Assembly (NCBI GenBank): GCA_947467145.1
Contig: CANIGJ010000024.1
Location: 1-64,000, forward strand
Origin: Rhodospirillaceae bacterium
GTDB taxonomy: Bacteria > Pseudomonadota > Alphaproteobacteria > Rhodospirillales > UBA2165
DNA length: 64,000 nucleotides
Reading direction: 5' to 3'
The notes beneath the pieces are model-generated. The model did not search any database and was not told where the DNA came from. It worked only from the letters and a program-made list of their open reading frames with translations. Made by a program: the position numbers and the translations under genes. Position 1 is the first letter of the stretch. Every line of letters starts with the position of its first letter. Shown here piece after piece: positions 27,802 to 37,826 of this stretch.

Positions 27802-27828
27802 GGAGGCGGCGCATGAAACGCCGCCTCC
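27802..27828 (+). other. stable intercistronic hairpin between urtA and urtB
   Basis: A perfect 10-bp GC-rich stem (GGAGGCGGCG with CGCCGCCTCC) with a CATGAAA loop lies 33 bases after urtA and 48 before urtB. No T-run follows, so it is more likely an mRNA-stabilising or partial attenuation element than a full terminator. Such structures often keep the binding-protein message more abundant than that of the membrane subunits. Confidence 0.7.
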
Positions 27829-27876
27829 TACTCCTCCCCGCTAAAACAATTTCTCTCAAATTCGGGATGCGTAATC

Positions 27877-29502
27877 GTGGCTGAACGCAAAGCCCAACTT
27901 GTACGAGGCTTCGCCTCACTCGCATTCGTCGTCTTCATGATGGCCGTGGCCGCTCTGCCGGCGCTCGCCGCCTCATTCGAAGACACGCTCGTCGGCTTTA
28001 CCGCCGACTCCTTCAACGATACCGCGACGGCCATGAGCGCCGTCACCGAAAGCGGCGATCCGCTGGCGCCCCAGATCCTGGGCGCACTCGGCGACGGTCG
28101 CCTGCTGTTCAGTGCCGCGACCAAGAAGGTCTATTTCAAAGACAGCACCGACAAGCTGTTCGATGCGGCCACAGGCGCGGCCGTGACCGCGGTGGCACCA
28201 GGCGATCTCAGCCCGGTTCGCCTCAACAATCGTCTGCGTGGCCTGCTCAGCGCGGCGCTCGGCAGCCTCACCTTAATGGCGCCGGACGTAGCCAAGCGTA
28301 TCGATGCCGCCGAGACCGTGTTCAAATCGCGCGACATCACGACCTTACCGGCACTCGACAAAGCGCTGGCGCAGGAAAAGAACGCCGAGGTCAAGGAGGC
28401 GATGCTTGAGGCGCGCGCCGCCATCGTCATCGGTGCGCCCGACACCTCGCCCGAACATCGCCTTGTCGCGATCACCGCGCTCAATACCCGTGGCGACGGC
28501 GATGCGCTCGTCCTGTTGCGTACACTGCCGGCCGATGTTCCGGCCAATGTAAAACAGGCCGCGGCCTCGGCGATCAGTTCGATCGAATACCGTCTGTCGA
28601 TCTGGGCCAACGTGCAGAACCTCTGGTATGGCCTGTCGCTCGCGAGCGTATTGCTGCTCGCCGCCATCGGCCTCGCCATCACTTTCGGCGTGATGGGCGT
28701 CATCAACATGGCACATGGCGAGATGGTCATGCTCGGCGCCTATACGACCTTCGTGATCCAGGAATTCTTCCGCGCAAAATTTCCGGGCTTCACCGATTAT
28801 GCGCTGATCGTCGCCACACCCGCCGCCTTCCTTGTGGCCGGCGCGTTCGGTATCGCGATTGAGCGCGGCATCATCCGCCATCTGTACGGACGCCCGCTCG
28901 AAACCCTGCTCGCCACCTGGGGCCTGTCCTTGATCCTGCAGCAACTCGTGCGCACGGTGTTCGGGCCGACCAACCGCGATGTCGGCGCGCCCGCCTGGAT
29001 GGCCGGCGCGTTCCAAGCCGGTCATATCTCGATCACCTACAACCGCATGTGGATCATCGTCTTTACCATCGTGGTGTTTGCGGCGCTGCTGGCACTGTTG
29101 CGCTACACCGCCTTCGGGTTGGAAATGCGTGCCGTCACGCAGAACCGCGCGATGGCCAGCGCCATGGGCATCAAGACCGGCCGCGTCGATGCGCTCACTT
29201 TCGGCCTCGGCTCCGGCATCGCCGGCATCGCCGGTGTCGCGCTCGCGCATATCGATAACGTCAGCCCCAACCTCGGCAAGGCCTACATCATCGACAGCTT
29301 CATGGTCGTAGTGTTCGGCGGCGTCGGCAATCTGTGGGGCACCTTGGTCGGCGCACTCACCTTGGGTGTCGCCAACAAATTCCTCGAGCCGTTCGCCGGC
29401 GCAGTGCTCGGCAAGATCGTGATCCTGGTGCTGATCATCCTGTTCATTCAGAAGCGCCCACGCGGCTTGTTCGCGCTCAAAGGCCGCGCGGTGGAGGCGT
29501 AA
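27877..29502 (+). CDS. urtB: urea ABC transporter permease UrtB
   Basis: The 541-residue inner-membrane permease of the LivH type has a signal/first helix (about 10-30), a long periplasmic region of about 185 residues typical of UrtB (longer than LivH), and then the permease core from about 245. The core includes ITFGVMGVINMAHGEMVMLG, the hallmark loop, and VVVFGGVGNLWGT near the end. It starts with GTG. With UrtC it forms the urea channel. urtC follows after 3 bases. Confidence 0.95.
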   Translation: MAERKAQLVRGFASLAFVVFMMAVAALPALAASFEDTLVGFTADSFNDTATAMSAVTESGDPLAPQILGALGDGRLLFSAATKKVYFKDSTDKLFDAATGAAVTAVAPGDLSPVRLNNRLRGLLSAALGSLTLMAPDVAKRIDAAETVFKSRDITTLPALDKALAQEKNAEVKEAMLEARAAIVIGAPDTSPEHRLVAITALNTRGDGDALVLLRTLPADVPANVKQAAASAISSIEYRLSIWANVQNLWYGLSLASVLLLAAIGLAITFGVMGVINMAHGEMVMLGAYTTFVIQEFFRAKFPGFTDYALIVATPAAFLVAGAFGIAIERGIIRHLYGRPLETLLATWGLSLILQQLVRTVFGPTNRDVGAPAWMAGAFQAGHISITYNRMWIIVFTIVVFAALLALLRYTAFGLEMRAVTQNRAMASAMGIKTGRVDALTFGLGSGIAGIAGVALAHIDNVSPNLGKAYIIDSFMVVVFGGVGNLWGTLVGALTLGVANKFLEPFAGAVLGKIVILVLIILFIQKRPRGLFALKGRAVEA

Positions 29503-29505
29503 TCC

Positions 29506-30675
29506 ATGACCGGCTTCTCCACCACGCATCCAACCTTGGGCAAATCGGGTTTTGCGTTTTTGCTCACCGATCGCGGCGGCAAGATCCTCCTCGCTTTGCT
29601 GCTCGCAGCCATCATCATCGTGCCCATCCTCAATCTCGCGGTGCCGCCGAGCTCGCCGTTCCACATCTCGACCTTCATGGTCTCGTTGTTCGGCAAATAT
29701 CTGTGCTACGCGCTGCTGGCGCTCAGCGTCGATCTGATCTGGGGCTTCTGCGGCATCCTGTCGCTCGGCCACGGCGCGTTCTTCGCACTCGGCGGTTATG
29801 CGATGGGCATGTATCTGATGCGCCAGATCGGCACGCGCGGCGTCTACGCCAATCCGGTGCTGCCGGATTTCATGGTGTTCCTGAATTGGAAGGAACTGCC
29901 GTGGACCTGGTACGGCTTCGATATGTTCTGGTTCGCCATGATCATGGTCCTCGTCGTTCCCGGCATCCTCGCCTTTGCCTTTGGCTGGCTCGCGTTTCGC
30001 AGCCGCGTTACTGGCGTCTACCTTTCGATTATCACGCAGGCGCTGACCTATGCCCTGTTGCTCGCCTTCTTCCGCAACGACATGGGCTTCGGCGGCAATA
30101 ATGGCCTGACCGATTTTAAAGACCTGCTCGGCTTCAACGTGCAGACCGATGGCATGCGCGTCACCCTGTTCGTGCTGACGGCGATCTTCCTGGCGGCGTC
30201 TTATATCCTCTGCCGCTTCATCGTCTCATCGCGCCTGGGCCGCGTGTTAATCGCCATCCGCGACGCCGAAAGCCGCACGCGTTTCCTCGGCTACCGCGTC
30301 GCCAACTACCAGACCTTCGTGTTCGTCATCTCCGCGATGCTGGCGGGTATCGCAGGTGCCTTGTACGTGCCGCAGATCGGCATCATCAATCCGTCGGAAT
30401 TTGCGCCGGCCAACTCGATCGAGATCGTCATCTGGGTGGCGATCGGCGGCCGCGGTACGCTGTATGGCGCGGTACTCGGCGCGATCTTGGTGAATTACGG
30501 CAAATCCTATTTCACCGGTGCGTTGCCCGAAGCATGGCTTTATATGTTGGGCGCGCTGTTCGTTCTGGTCACGATCTTCCTGCCCAAGGGCGTCGTCGGC
30601 GCCTGGCCGACGATAAAAGCGCGGTTGGCCGAACGTCTGCTGTCGTCCAAACCGAAATTGGAGGCCGCAGAATGA
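29506..30675 (+). CDS. urtC: urea ABC transporter permease UrtC
   Basis: The second permease, 389 residues and LivM type, has about ten membrane helices. Hallmarks are LALSVDLIWGFCGILSLGHG in the first third and EIVIWVAIGGRGTLYGAVLG near residue 310. It pairs with UrtB. It begins 3 bases after urtB, and its stop overlaps the urtD start (ATGA), showing tight translational coupling in the operon. Confidence 0.95.
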   Translation: MTGFSTTHPTLGKSGFAFLLTDRGGKILLALLLAAIIIVPILNLAVPPSSPFHISTFMVSLFGKYLCYALLALSVDLIWGFCGILSLGHGAFFALGGYAMGMYLMRQIGTRGVYANPVLPDFMVFLNWKELPWTWYGFDMFWFAMIMVLVVPGILAFAFGWLAFRSRVTGVYLSIITQALTYALLLAFFRNDMGFGGNNGLTDFKDLLGFNVQTDGMRVTLFVLTAIFLAASYILCRFIVSSRLGRVLIAIRDAESRTRFLGYRVANYQTFVFVISAMLAGIAGALYVPQIGIINPSEFAPANSIEIVIWVAIGGRGTLYGAVLGAILVNYGKSYFTGALPEAWLYMLGALFVLVTIFLPKGVVGAWPTIKARLAERLLSSKPKLEAAE

Positions 30676-31436
30676 ACGCGCTGCTCGCCCAAGTCGATAA
30701 GAAGGATACCATCCTGTACCTCGATGGCGTCAGCCGCGCCTTCGACGGCTACAAAGCCATCAACTCGCTCAGCTTCTACGTCCTTGCAGGCGAACTGCGC
30801 GCCATCATCGGTCCGAACGGCGCCGGCAAGACGACCATGATGGATATCGTCACCGGCAAGACCAAACCCGACGTCGGCCAAGTGATCTTCGACGGCAATG
30901 TCGATCTTACCAAGCTCGACGAGGCACGCATCGCCAATCTCGGCATCGGGCGCAAATTCCAAAAGCCCACCGTGTTCGAAAGCCATACCGTGTTCGACAA
31001 TCTCGAACTGGCACTGGCCGGTGATCGCGGCGTCTTCGCCTCGCTGTTCTTCAAGCTCGGCGAGCGCAAGGACCTGATCGAGAATACGCTGGAAACCATC
31101 GCGCTGACCGATGCGCGCGACCGCATCGCCGGGTCGCTGTCGCACGGCCAGAAACAGTGGCTGGAGATCGGCATGCTGCTGATGCAGGAACCCGACCTGC
31201 TGCTGGTGGACGAACCGGCCGCCGGGATGACGGATGCCGAAACCGCCGCCACCGCCGAGCTGCTGAAACGCATAGCAGGCAAACGCTCGGTCGTCGTCGT
31301 CGAACACGACATGGAATTCGTCCGCTCGCTCGAAAGCAAGGTGACCGTCCTGCACGAAGGCTCGGTCCTGGCCGAAGGCTCGCTCGACAAGGTCCAGGCC
31401 GACGAACGCGTCATCGAAGTTTATCTGGGACGCTGA
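30672..31436 (+). CDS. urtD: urea ABC transporter ATP-binding protein UrtD
   Basis: The 254-residue ATPase has Walker A GPNGAGKTTMMD, a Q-loop in IGRKFQKPTVFE, the signature LSHGQKQWLEIGMLLMQ, Walker B LLLVDEPAAGM and a switch His in VVEHDMEF. LSHGQ with Trp is characteristic of UrtD as opposed to LivG. I chose ATG 30672, which overlaps the urtC stop; a longer reading from 30534 lies inside urtC. urtE follows after 3 bases. Confidence 0.96.
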   Translation: MNALLAQVDKKDTILYLDGVSRAFDGYKAINSLSFYVLAGELRAIIGPNGAGKTTMMDIVTGKTKPDVGQVIFDGNVDLTKLDEARIANLGIGRKFQKPTVFESHTVFDNLELALAGDRGVFASLFFKLGERKDLIENTLETIALTDARDRIAGSLSHGQKQWLEIGMLLMQEPDLLLVDEPAAGMTDAETAATAELLKRIAGKRSVVVVEHDMEFVRSLESKVTVLHEGSVLAEGSLDKVQADERVIEVYLGR

Positions 31437-31439
31437 GAG

Positions 31440-32135
31440 ATGCTGAACGTCGAAAACATCGACCTTTATTACGGCGCCAGCCAGGCGCTGCGCTCCGTCT
31501 CGGTCTCGGCGACCAAAGGCAAGGTGACCTGCGTCTTGGGCCGTAACGGCGTCGGCAAGAGCAGCCTGCTGCGCGCCATCGTCGGGCATCGGCCCATCAA
31601 GGGCGGCAAGATCGTGCTCGAAGGCGACGACATCAGCGCCATCGCGCCCTATGACCGCTCCGCCAAGGGCGTCGCCTACGTGCCCCAGGGCCGCGAGATT
31701 TTCCCGCTGCTCACGGTGCACGAGAACCTTCGCACGGGGTTCGCCCCCCTGCCGCGCGCCCTGCGCCATATCCCTGACGACATTTTCGACCTCTTCCCGG
31801 TGCTCAAAAGCATGCTGCACCGGCGCGGCGGCGATCTATCCGGCGGCCAGCAGCAGCAATTGGCCATCGCCCGCGCGCTGGTCACCCGGCCCCGCCTGCT
31901 GGTGCTGGACGAGCCGACCGAGGGTATCCAGCCCTCCATCATCAAGGATATCGAACGCGTGATCCGGCTTTTGGCCTCGCGGGGCGAAATGGCAATTCTC
32001 CTGGTCGAACAGTATTTTGACTTTGCCCGTGCACTCGCCGACGATTACATCGTGATGGATCGTGGCGAGGTCGTGCTGAAAGGCACACGCGCTGACATGG
32101 TCGAGGAAGATGTTCGACGCTACCTCACAGTCTGA
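31440..32135 (+). CDS. urtE: urea ABC transporter ATP-binding protein UrtE
   Basis: The second ATPase, 231 residues and LivF type, has Walker A GRNGVGKSSLL, the signature LSGGQQQQLAIARAL and Walker B LLVLDEPTEGIQPS. UrtE typically begins LNVENIDLYYGASQALR, as here. It pairs with UrtD to drive urea import. Its 3' end overlaps the start of ureD by 26 bases, which joins transport and urease genes in one transcription unit. Confidence 0.96.
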   Translation: MLNVENIDLYYGASQALRSVSVSATKGKVTCVLGRNGVGKSSLLRAIVGHRPIKGGKIVLEGDDISAIAPYDRSAKGVAYVPQGREIFPLLTVHENLRTGFAPLPRALRHIPDDIFDLFPVLKSMLHRRGGDLSGGQQQQLAIARALVTRPRLLVLDEPTEGIQPSIIKDIERVIRLLASRGEMAILLVEQYFDFARALADDYIVMDRGEVVLKGTRADMVEEDVRRYLTV

Positions 32136-32967
32136 AACGCGGAGCGGGACCCTTGCAGACGGTCGCGCGGAAATCGGGTTCAAGAAAGACGGAGGGGCTA
32201 CCCGCCTCGCCCATCTGTACAACCGCGATCCATTGCGTTTCCTGTTTCCCACGCCAGCCACGGGCGATTGCTTGCAGGCGGGCCTCGTGACGACCTCGGG
32301 CGGCCTGGTCGGCGGCGATCGCCTGTCCATCGATATTGCGACCGATGTCGGCGCCATGGCTTTGATCTCGCCATCGGCTGCGGAAAAGGTCTATCGCTCG
32401 GCCGGCGCCGATACCGAAATGGATGTCAGCCTGCGGGCCGAAAGCGCCAGCTGGCTCGAATGGCTACCGCAGGAAACCATCCTGTTTAACGATTCCCGCC
32501 TGAAACGCGTGACTCGCATCGAAGCCAATGGCGATGCCCGCGTCTTCGCCGGCGAGATGCTGGTCTTCGGCCGTATCGGGCGCGGCGAACGCCTGACGCG
32601 CGGCATGGTCCGCGAATGTTGGGAAGTGCGACGCGACGGCCACCTCATGTGGGCGGATAATCTTCATCTCGACGGCGACATCGCCGCCACCATCGATCAT
32701 CCCGCCGGCTTCGACGGTGCCACGGCGGCCGCCACCGCCATCTATGCCGGGCCGGATGCCGCCGAGCGCCTGGCCGATGCGCGCGCCAGCCTGGACGAGA
32801 TCGACGGCGTGCGTTCGGCGGCGACCGCCGTGAACGGCGTCGTCGTCGTGCGTTTCCTGGGGCGCGATGCCCGCACGCTGCGCGCCGCCTTCGGCAAATT
32901 CTGGGCCGCGTTCCGTAACCGCACGGCAAAACTGCCGGCAAGCCTGCCACGTCTGTGGCACGTCTAA
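32110..32967 (+). CDS. ureD: urease accessory protein UreD
   Basis: UreD (UreH) scaffolds the UreD-UreF-UreG complex that activates urease by delivering nickel to UreC. The 285-residue product has the family segments [37 protein letters not shown] and [13 protein letters not shown]. Length is normal. It overlaps urtE by 26 bases in another frame, an unusually long overlap for this junction, and precedes ureA by 22 bases. Confidence 0.95.
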   Translation: MFDATSQSETRSGTLADGRAEIGFKKDGGATRLAHLYNRDPLRFLFPTPATGDCLQAGLVTTSGGLVGGDRLSIDIATDVGAMALISPSAAEKVYRSAGADTEMDVSLRAESASWLEWLPQETILFNDSRLKRVTRIEANGDARVFAGEMLVFGRIGRGERLTRGMVRECWEVRRDGHLMWADNLHLDGDIAATIDHPAGFDGATAAATAIYAGPDAAERLADARASLDEIDGVRSAATAVNGVVVVRFLGRDARTLRAAFGKFWAAFRNRTAKLPASLPRLWHV

Positions 32968-32989
32968 AGAAAACTGGGAGAGAGCAGAC

Positions 32990-33292
32990 ATGAATCTGAC
33001 GCCGCGTGAAAAAGACAAATTGCTGGTCGCGATGGCAGCCGAGGTCGCGCGCAAGCGCTTGGGGCGCGGCGTGAAGCTGAATTATCCCGAAGCCATCGCG
33101 CTGATCACCGATTATGTCGTCGAAGGGGCCCGCGATGGCCGCACAGTTGCGGAATTGATGCGCGACGGCGCCACTGTGATCGCCCGCGCGCAGGTCATGG
33201 ACGGCATCGCCGAGATGATCCACGAAATCCAGGTCGAAGCGACCTTCCCCGACGGCACGAAACTCGTGACCGTTCACAATCCGATCCGCTGA
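32990..33292 (+). CDS. ureA: urease gamma subunit
   Basis: The 100-residue smallest structural subunit of urease begins [20 protein letters not shown] and ends with [18 protein letters not shown], matching UreA throughout. A strong ribosome binding site (GGGAGAGAG) precedes the ATG. Separate ureA and ureB genes are the usual proteobacterial arrangement, in contrast to the fused form of Helicobacter. ureB starts 12 bases downstream. Confidence 0.97.
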   Translation: MNLTPREKDKLLVAMAAEVARKRLGRGVKLNYPEAIALITDYVVEGARDGRTVAELMRDGATVIARAQVMDGIAEMIHEIQVEATFPDGTKLVTVHNPIR

Positions 33293-33303
33293 GGGAGCAG
33301 ACC

Positions 33304-33615
33304 ATGATCCCTGGAGAAATCATCACCGCCGCCGGCACCTTGACCCTCAACGCCGACCGCACGAGCGTGACCATCAAAGTAATCAATACCGGCGACCGTC
33401 CGATCCAGGTCGGCTCGCACTATCATTTCTACGAGACCAACGAGGCGTTGCAGTTCGATCGCCGTGCGGCGCGCGGCTTCCGTCTCGATATCCCCGCCGG
33501 CACCGCTGTGCGGTTCGAGCCGGGCCAAGAACGCGAGGTTCGTCTGGTCGGTCTCGTCGGCAAGCGCACCGTTTACGGCTTCAACGGCCGTATCCAAGGC
33601 CGGTTGGAGAGCTGA
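33304..33615 (+). CDS. ureB: urease beta subunit
   Basis: The 103-residue beta subunit begins [19 protein letters not shown] and contains [18 protein letters not shown] and [17 protein letters not shown], all typical of UreB. It packs against UreC in the trimer of (alpha-beta-gamma) units. The ureC ATG follows 1 base after the stop, so the structural subunits are translated together. Confidence 0.97.
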   Translation: MIPGEIITAAGTLTLNADRTSVTIKVINTGDRPIQVGSHYHFYETNEALQFDRRAARGFRLDIPAGTAVRFEPGQEREVRLVGLVGKRTVYGFNGRIQGRLES

Positions 33616-33616
33616 C

Positions 33617-35326
<1,710 letters not shown>

Positions 35327-35334
35327 GGGCCCGA

Positions 35335-35841
35335 ATGCGCAAAGCCACATCGGTTCTGCGGGCGAAAGATCGGATCGGCCAGATCGCGGTGGCCTGCATC
35401 ACCTTAGCCTTCGACGACCGCTATCGCCGCCGTATTCGCATGACCGACGATAGCGGCGAGGATTTCCTGCTCGATCTCGTTGAGGCAACGCGCATCGAGG
35501 ATGGCGACGGATTACTTCTCAATACCGGCGAGATCATCGTCGTGCGCGCCGCCGAGGAAGACGTGCTCGACATCATCTGCCATGACGCCGCCGAGACCGC
35601 GCGCGTCGCTTGGCATCTCGGCAATCGTCACACGCCGGTCCAGGTCCTGGGCAGCGGCGCGCTGCGCATCACCTACGATCACGTTCTGGCACATATGGTC
35701 GAACATCTGGGCGCGCGCACGCAGCGCCGCCAGGCGCCGTTCGCCCCCGAGCCCGGCGCCTATGCCGAGATTGGCGCATCGCATTCGCACGGTCACTTGC
35801 ATGGAGACGGAGACTCACATGAGCACGGACACCATCACTGA
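35335..35841 (+). CDS. ureE: urease nickel metallochaperone UreE
   Basis: UreE delivers nickel to UreG. The 168-residue product has the N-terminal peptide-binding domain and the metal-binding domain with HLGNRHTPVQV and the key His in LAHMVEHLGA. Its C-terminus is a His-rich tail (about ten histidines in the last 21 residues), a nickel store as in Klebsiella UreE. It begins 8 bases after ureC and overlaps the start of ureF by 23 bases in another frame. Confidence 0.95.
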   Translation: MRKATSVLRAKDRIGQIAVACITLAFDDRYRRRIRMTDDSGEDFLLDLVEATRIEDGDGLLLNTGEIIVVRAAEEDVLDIICHDAAETARVAWHLGNRHTPVQVLGSGALRITYDHVLAHMVEHLGARTQRRQAPFAPEPGAYAEIGASHSHGHLHGDGDSHEHGHHH

Positions 35842-36513
35842 CGACGGACTGTATCGCCTTATGGCGTGGCTCTCGCCGGCTTACCCGGTGGGCGCCTACG
35901 CCTATTCGCACGGTCTCGAATACGCGGTCGAATCCGGTGCGGTCACGGACGAGCCAAGCCTGATCGCCTGGGTCGAAGGCATCGTCGCCTTCGGATCCCC
36001 GCGCCTCGACGGCACCTTGTTCGCCCATGCCTGGCAGGCGGTGAACGATCGCGACGACGACACTTTCCGCTGGACGGCGGAACGCGCCGCCGCCATGCGC
36101 GGCAGCGCAGAATTAGCGCTGGAAAGCCGCCAGCAGGGCGAGGCTTTCCTCAAAACCGTGCGCGCCAGCGCGCCGGCGCCGGAACTCGACCGGTTCGTGA
36201 CATTGCTGCAAGGCATATCGCCGTCCTATCCGATCTCAGTCGCCATGGCCGCCGCACTCCACAATGTGCCGCTGCGCGCCGCGCTGGTCGCCTATGTCCA
36301 TGCCTTCGCGGCGAATCTGGTGTCGGCCGGCGTGCGTCTCATCCCGCTCGGCCAAATGGCCGGGCAGCGCGCGATCGAGGCGTTGCGCCCCGCCGTACTG
36401 GCGACGGTCGAGACCTGCCTGCGCACCAAGCCGACCGAACTGGGCCAGGCGGCATCGGTGGTCGATTGGACCTCCATGAAACACGAAACCCAATACACGA
36501 GGTTATTCCGCTC

Positions 36514-36517
<4 letters not shown>
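35819..36517 (+). CDS. ureF: urease accessory protein UreF
   Basis: The all-helical UreF bridges UreD and UreG and gates GTP hydrolysis during urease activation. The 232-residue product has [25 protein letters not shown] near the start and the C-terminal segment [19 protein letters not shown] chose the ATG at 35819, after a good GGAG site inside the ureE 3' end. The stop overlaps the ureG ATG (ATGA). Confidence 0.95.
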
Positions 36518-37152
<635 letters not shown>

Positions 37153-37202
37153 ACCAAAAGGCGTCGCCAGACGTATAAAGAAGACGACCGGAGAAGAAAA
37201 AA

Positions 37203-37433
37203 ATGAAATCCCTGACTTTTGCCCTGTTTTTTGCAACTTTTGCGACCATCGCCGAGGCCCATCCCGGCCCACATGAGGATGTGGATAACTTGGGCGATGC
37301 CGTGAGCCATATCTTGGGCTCCCCGGACCATGCGAGTTGGCTCATTTTGGGCCTGACCGCCGTCCTCTCGATCCTCGCCATCAAGGCCGCAATTCGGATC
37401 GCAACCCCTGGAAAAATCGACGAAAAACGCTAA
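37203..37433 (+). CDS. mini HupE/UreJ-like membrane protein of the urease operon
   Basis: The 76-residue product has a signal peptide (about 1-19, cleavage after AEA), a mature start HPGPHED, and one membrane helix (about 45-66). The segment SHILGSPDHASW contains an HX5DH pattern, the motif in the first helix of HupE/UreJ nickel/cobalt permeases, and the mature N-terminus also resembles theirs. It is far too short to be a permease (about 200 residues, six helices). Its place after ureG suggests a nickel-related role, such as binding metal at the membrane. This is inference; no named family is certain. Confidence 0.7.
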   Translation: MKSLTFALFFATFATIAEAHPGPHEDVDNLGDAVSHILGSPDHASWLILGLTAVLSILAIKAAIRIATPGKIDEKR

Positions 37434-37442
37434 ATGTAGTGG
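37427..37442. promoter_or_regulatory. NrdR-box-like site 1
   Basis: ACGCTAAATGTAGTGG matches the NrdR consensus ACACTATATATAGTGT at 12 of 16 positions. It overlaps the last codons of the 76-residue gene. Its 14-base core is an exact inverted copy of site 2, some 90 bases downstream. NrdR represses ribonucleotide reductase genes, and nrdA is the next gene. Confidence 0.5.
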
Positions 37443-37826
37443 TCGATTGTCTCGGCTATAACGACTTATTGCTACCCGTCCTGCTTTGCCTATTGCATTA
37501 CATTTCGGATCGGCATTACACTACATTTAGCGCCTCGGTCCCCTAGGTTCTTCAAAATCTGGGGCTACGAGAGGTCTCGAAAACCACAGGAAAATCAGTG
37601 GGATTCGGGTTCCTCCCGCACCTGGGGAGCGGTTCTTTGTCGTCAAACGGGTGTACGACCAGCCGATAGAGCTGGAACGAGCCGACGACACTCCGCTCAC
37701 AGGGTCGATCCGCTGCAACGTCCTCGGGCGGGGGTCCGGCCGTAGTATTCGAAGGTGCGCCAGGCCGCGCGCCGATTCGAATCGACTCGAACCCCTACTC
37801 GCAACTGCAATGGGGGTTATTTTAGG
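37434..37826 (+). promoter_or_regulatory. structured nrdAB leader region (no gene)
   Basis: This 393-base gap holds no supported ORF. The first 100 bases are AT-rich with the two NrdR-like sites and presumably the promoter. The rest is GC-rich and can fold. A 14-bp interrupted stem spans 37747-37782 (ATTCGAAGGTGCGC with its partner, 2-base bulge). A second, shorter hairpin spans 37790-37818 (AACCCC with GGGGTT) and would cover the probable GGGGG ribosome-binding region of nrdA. A cobalamin riboswitch signature was looked for and not found. Confidence 0.5.
37518..37533. promoter_or_regulatory. NrdR-box-like site 2
   Basis: ACACTACATTTAGCGC matches the NrdR consensus at 12 of 16 positions, about 300 bases upstream of nrdA. 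A weaker related sequence (GCATTACATTTCGGAT) lies at 37495-37510. The pair of inverted sites flanking the promoter area would suit cooperative repression by NrdR. Confidence 0.5.

Noticed and set aside
37534..37826. Cobalamin riboswitch before nrdA
   Set aside because: No B12-box-like sequence or GCCACTG element was found; only generic stems are visible.
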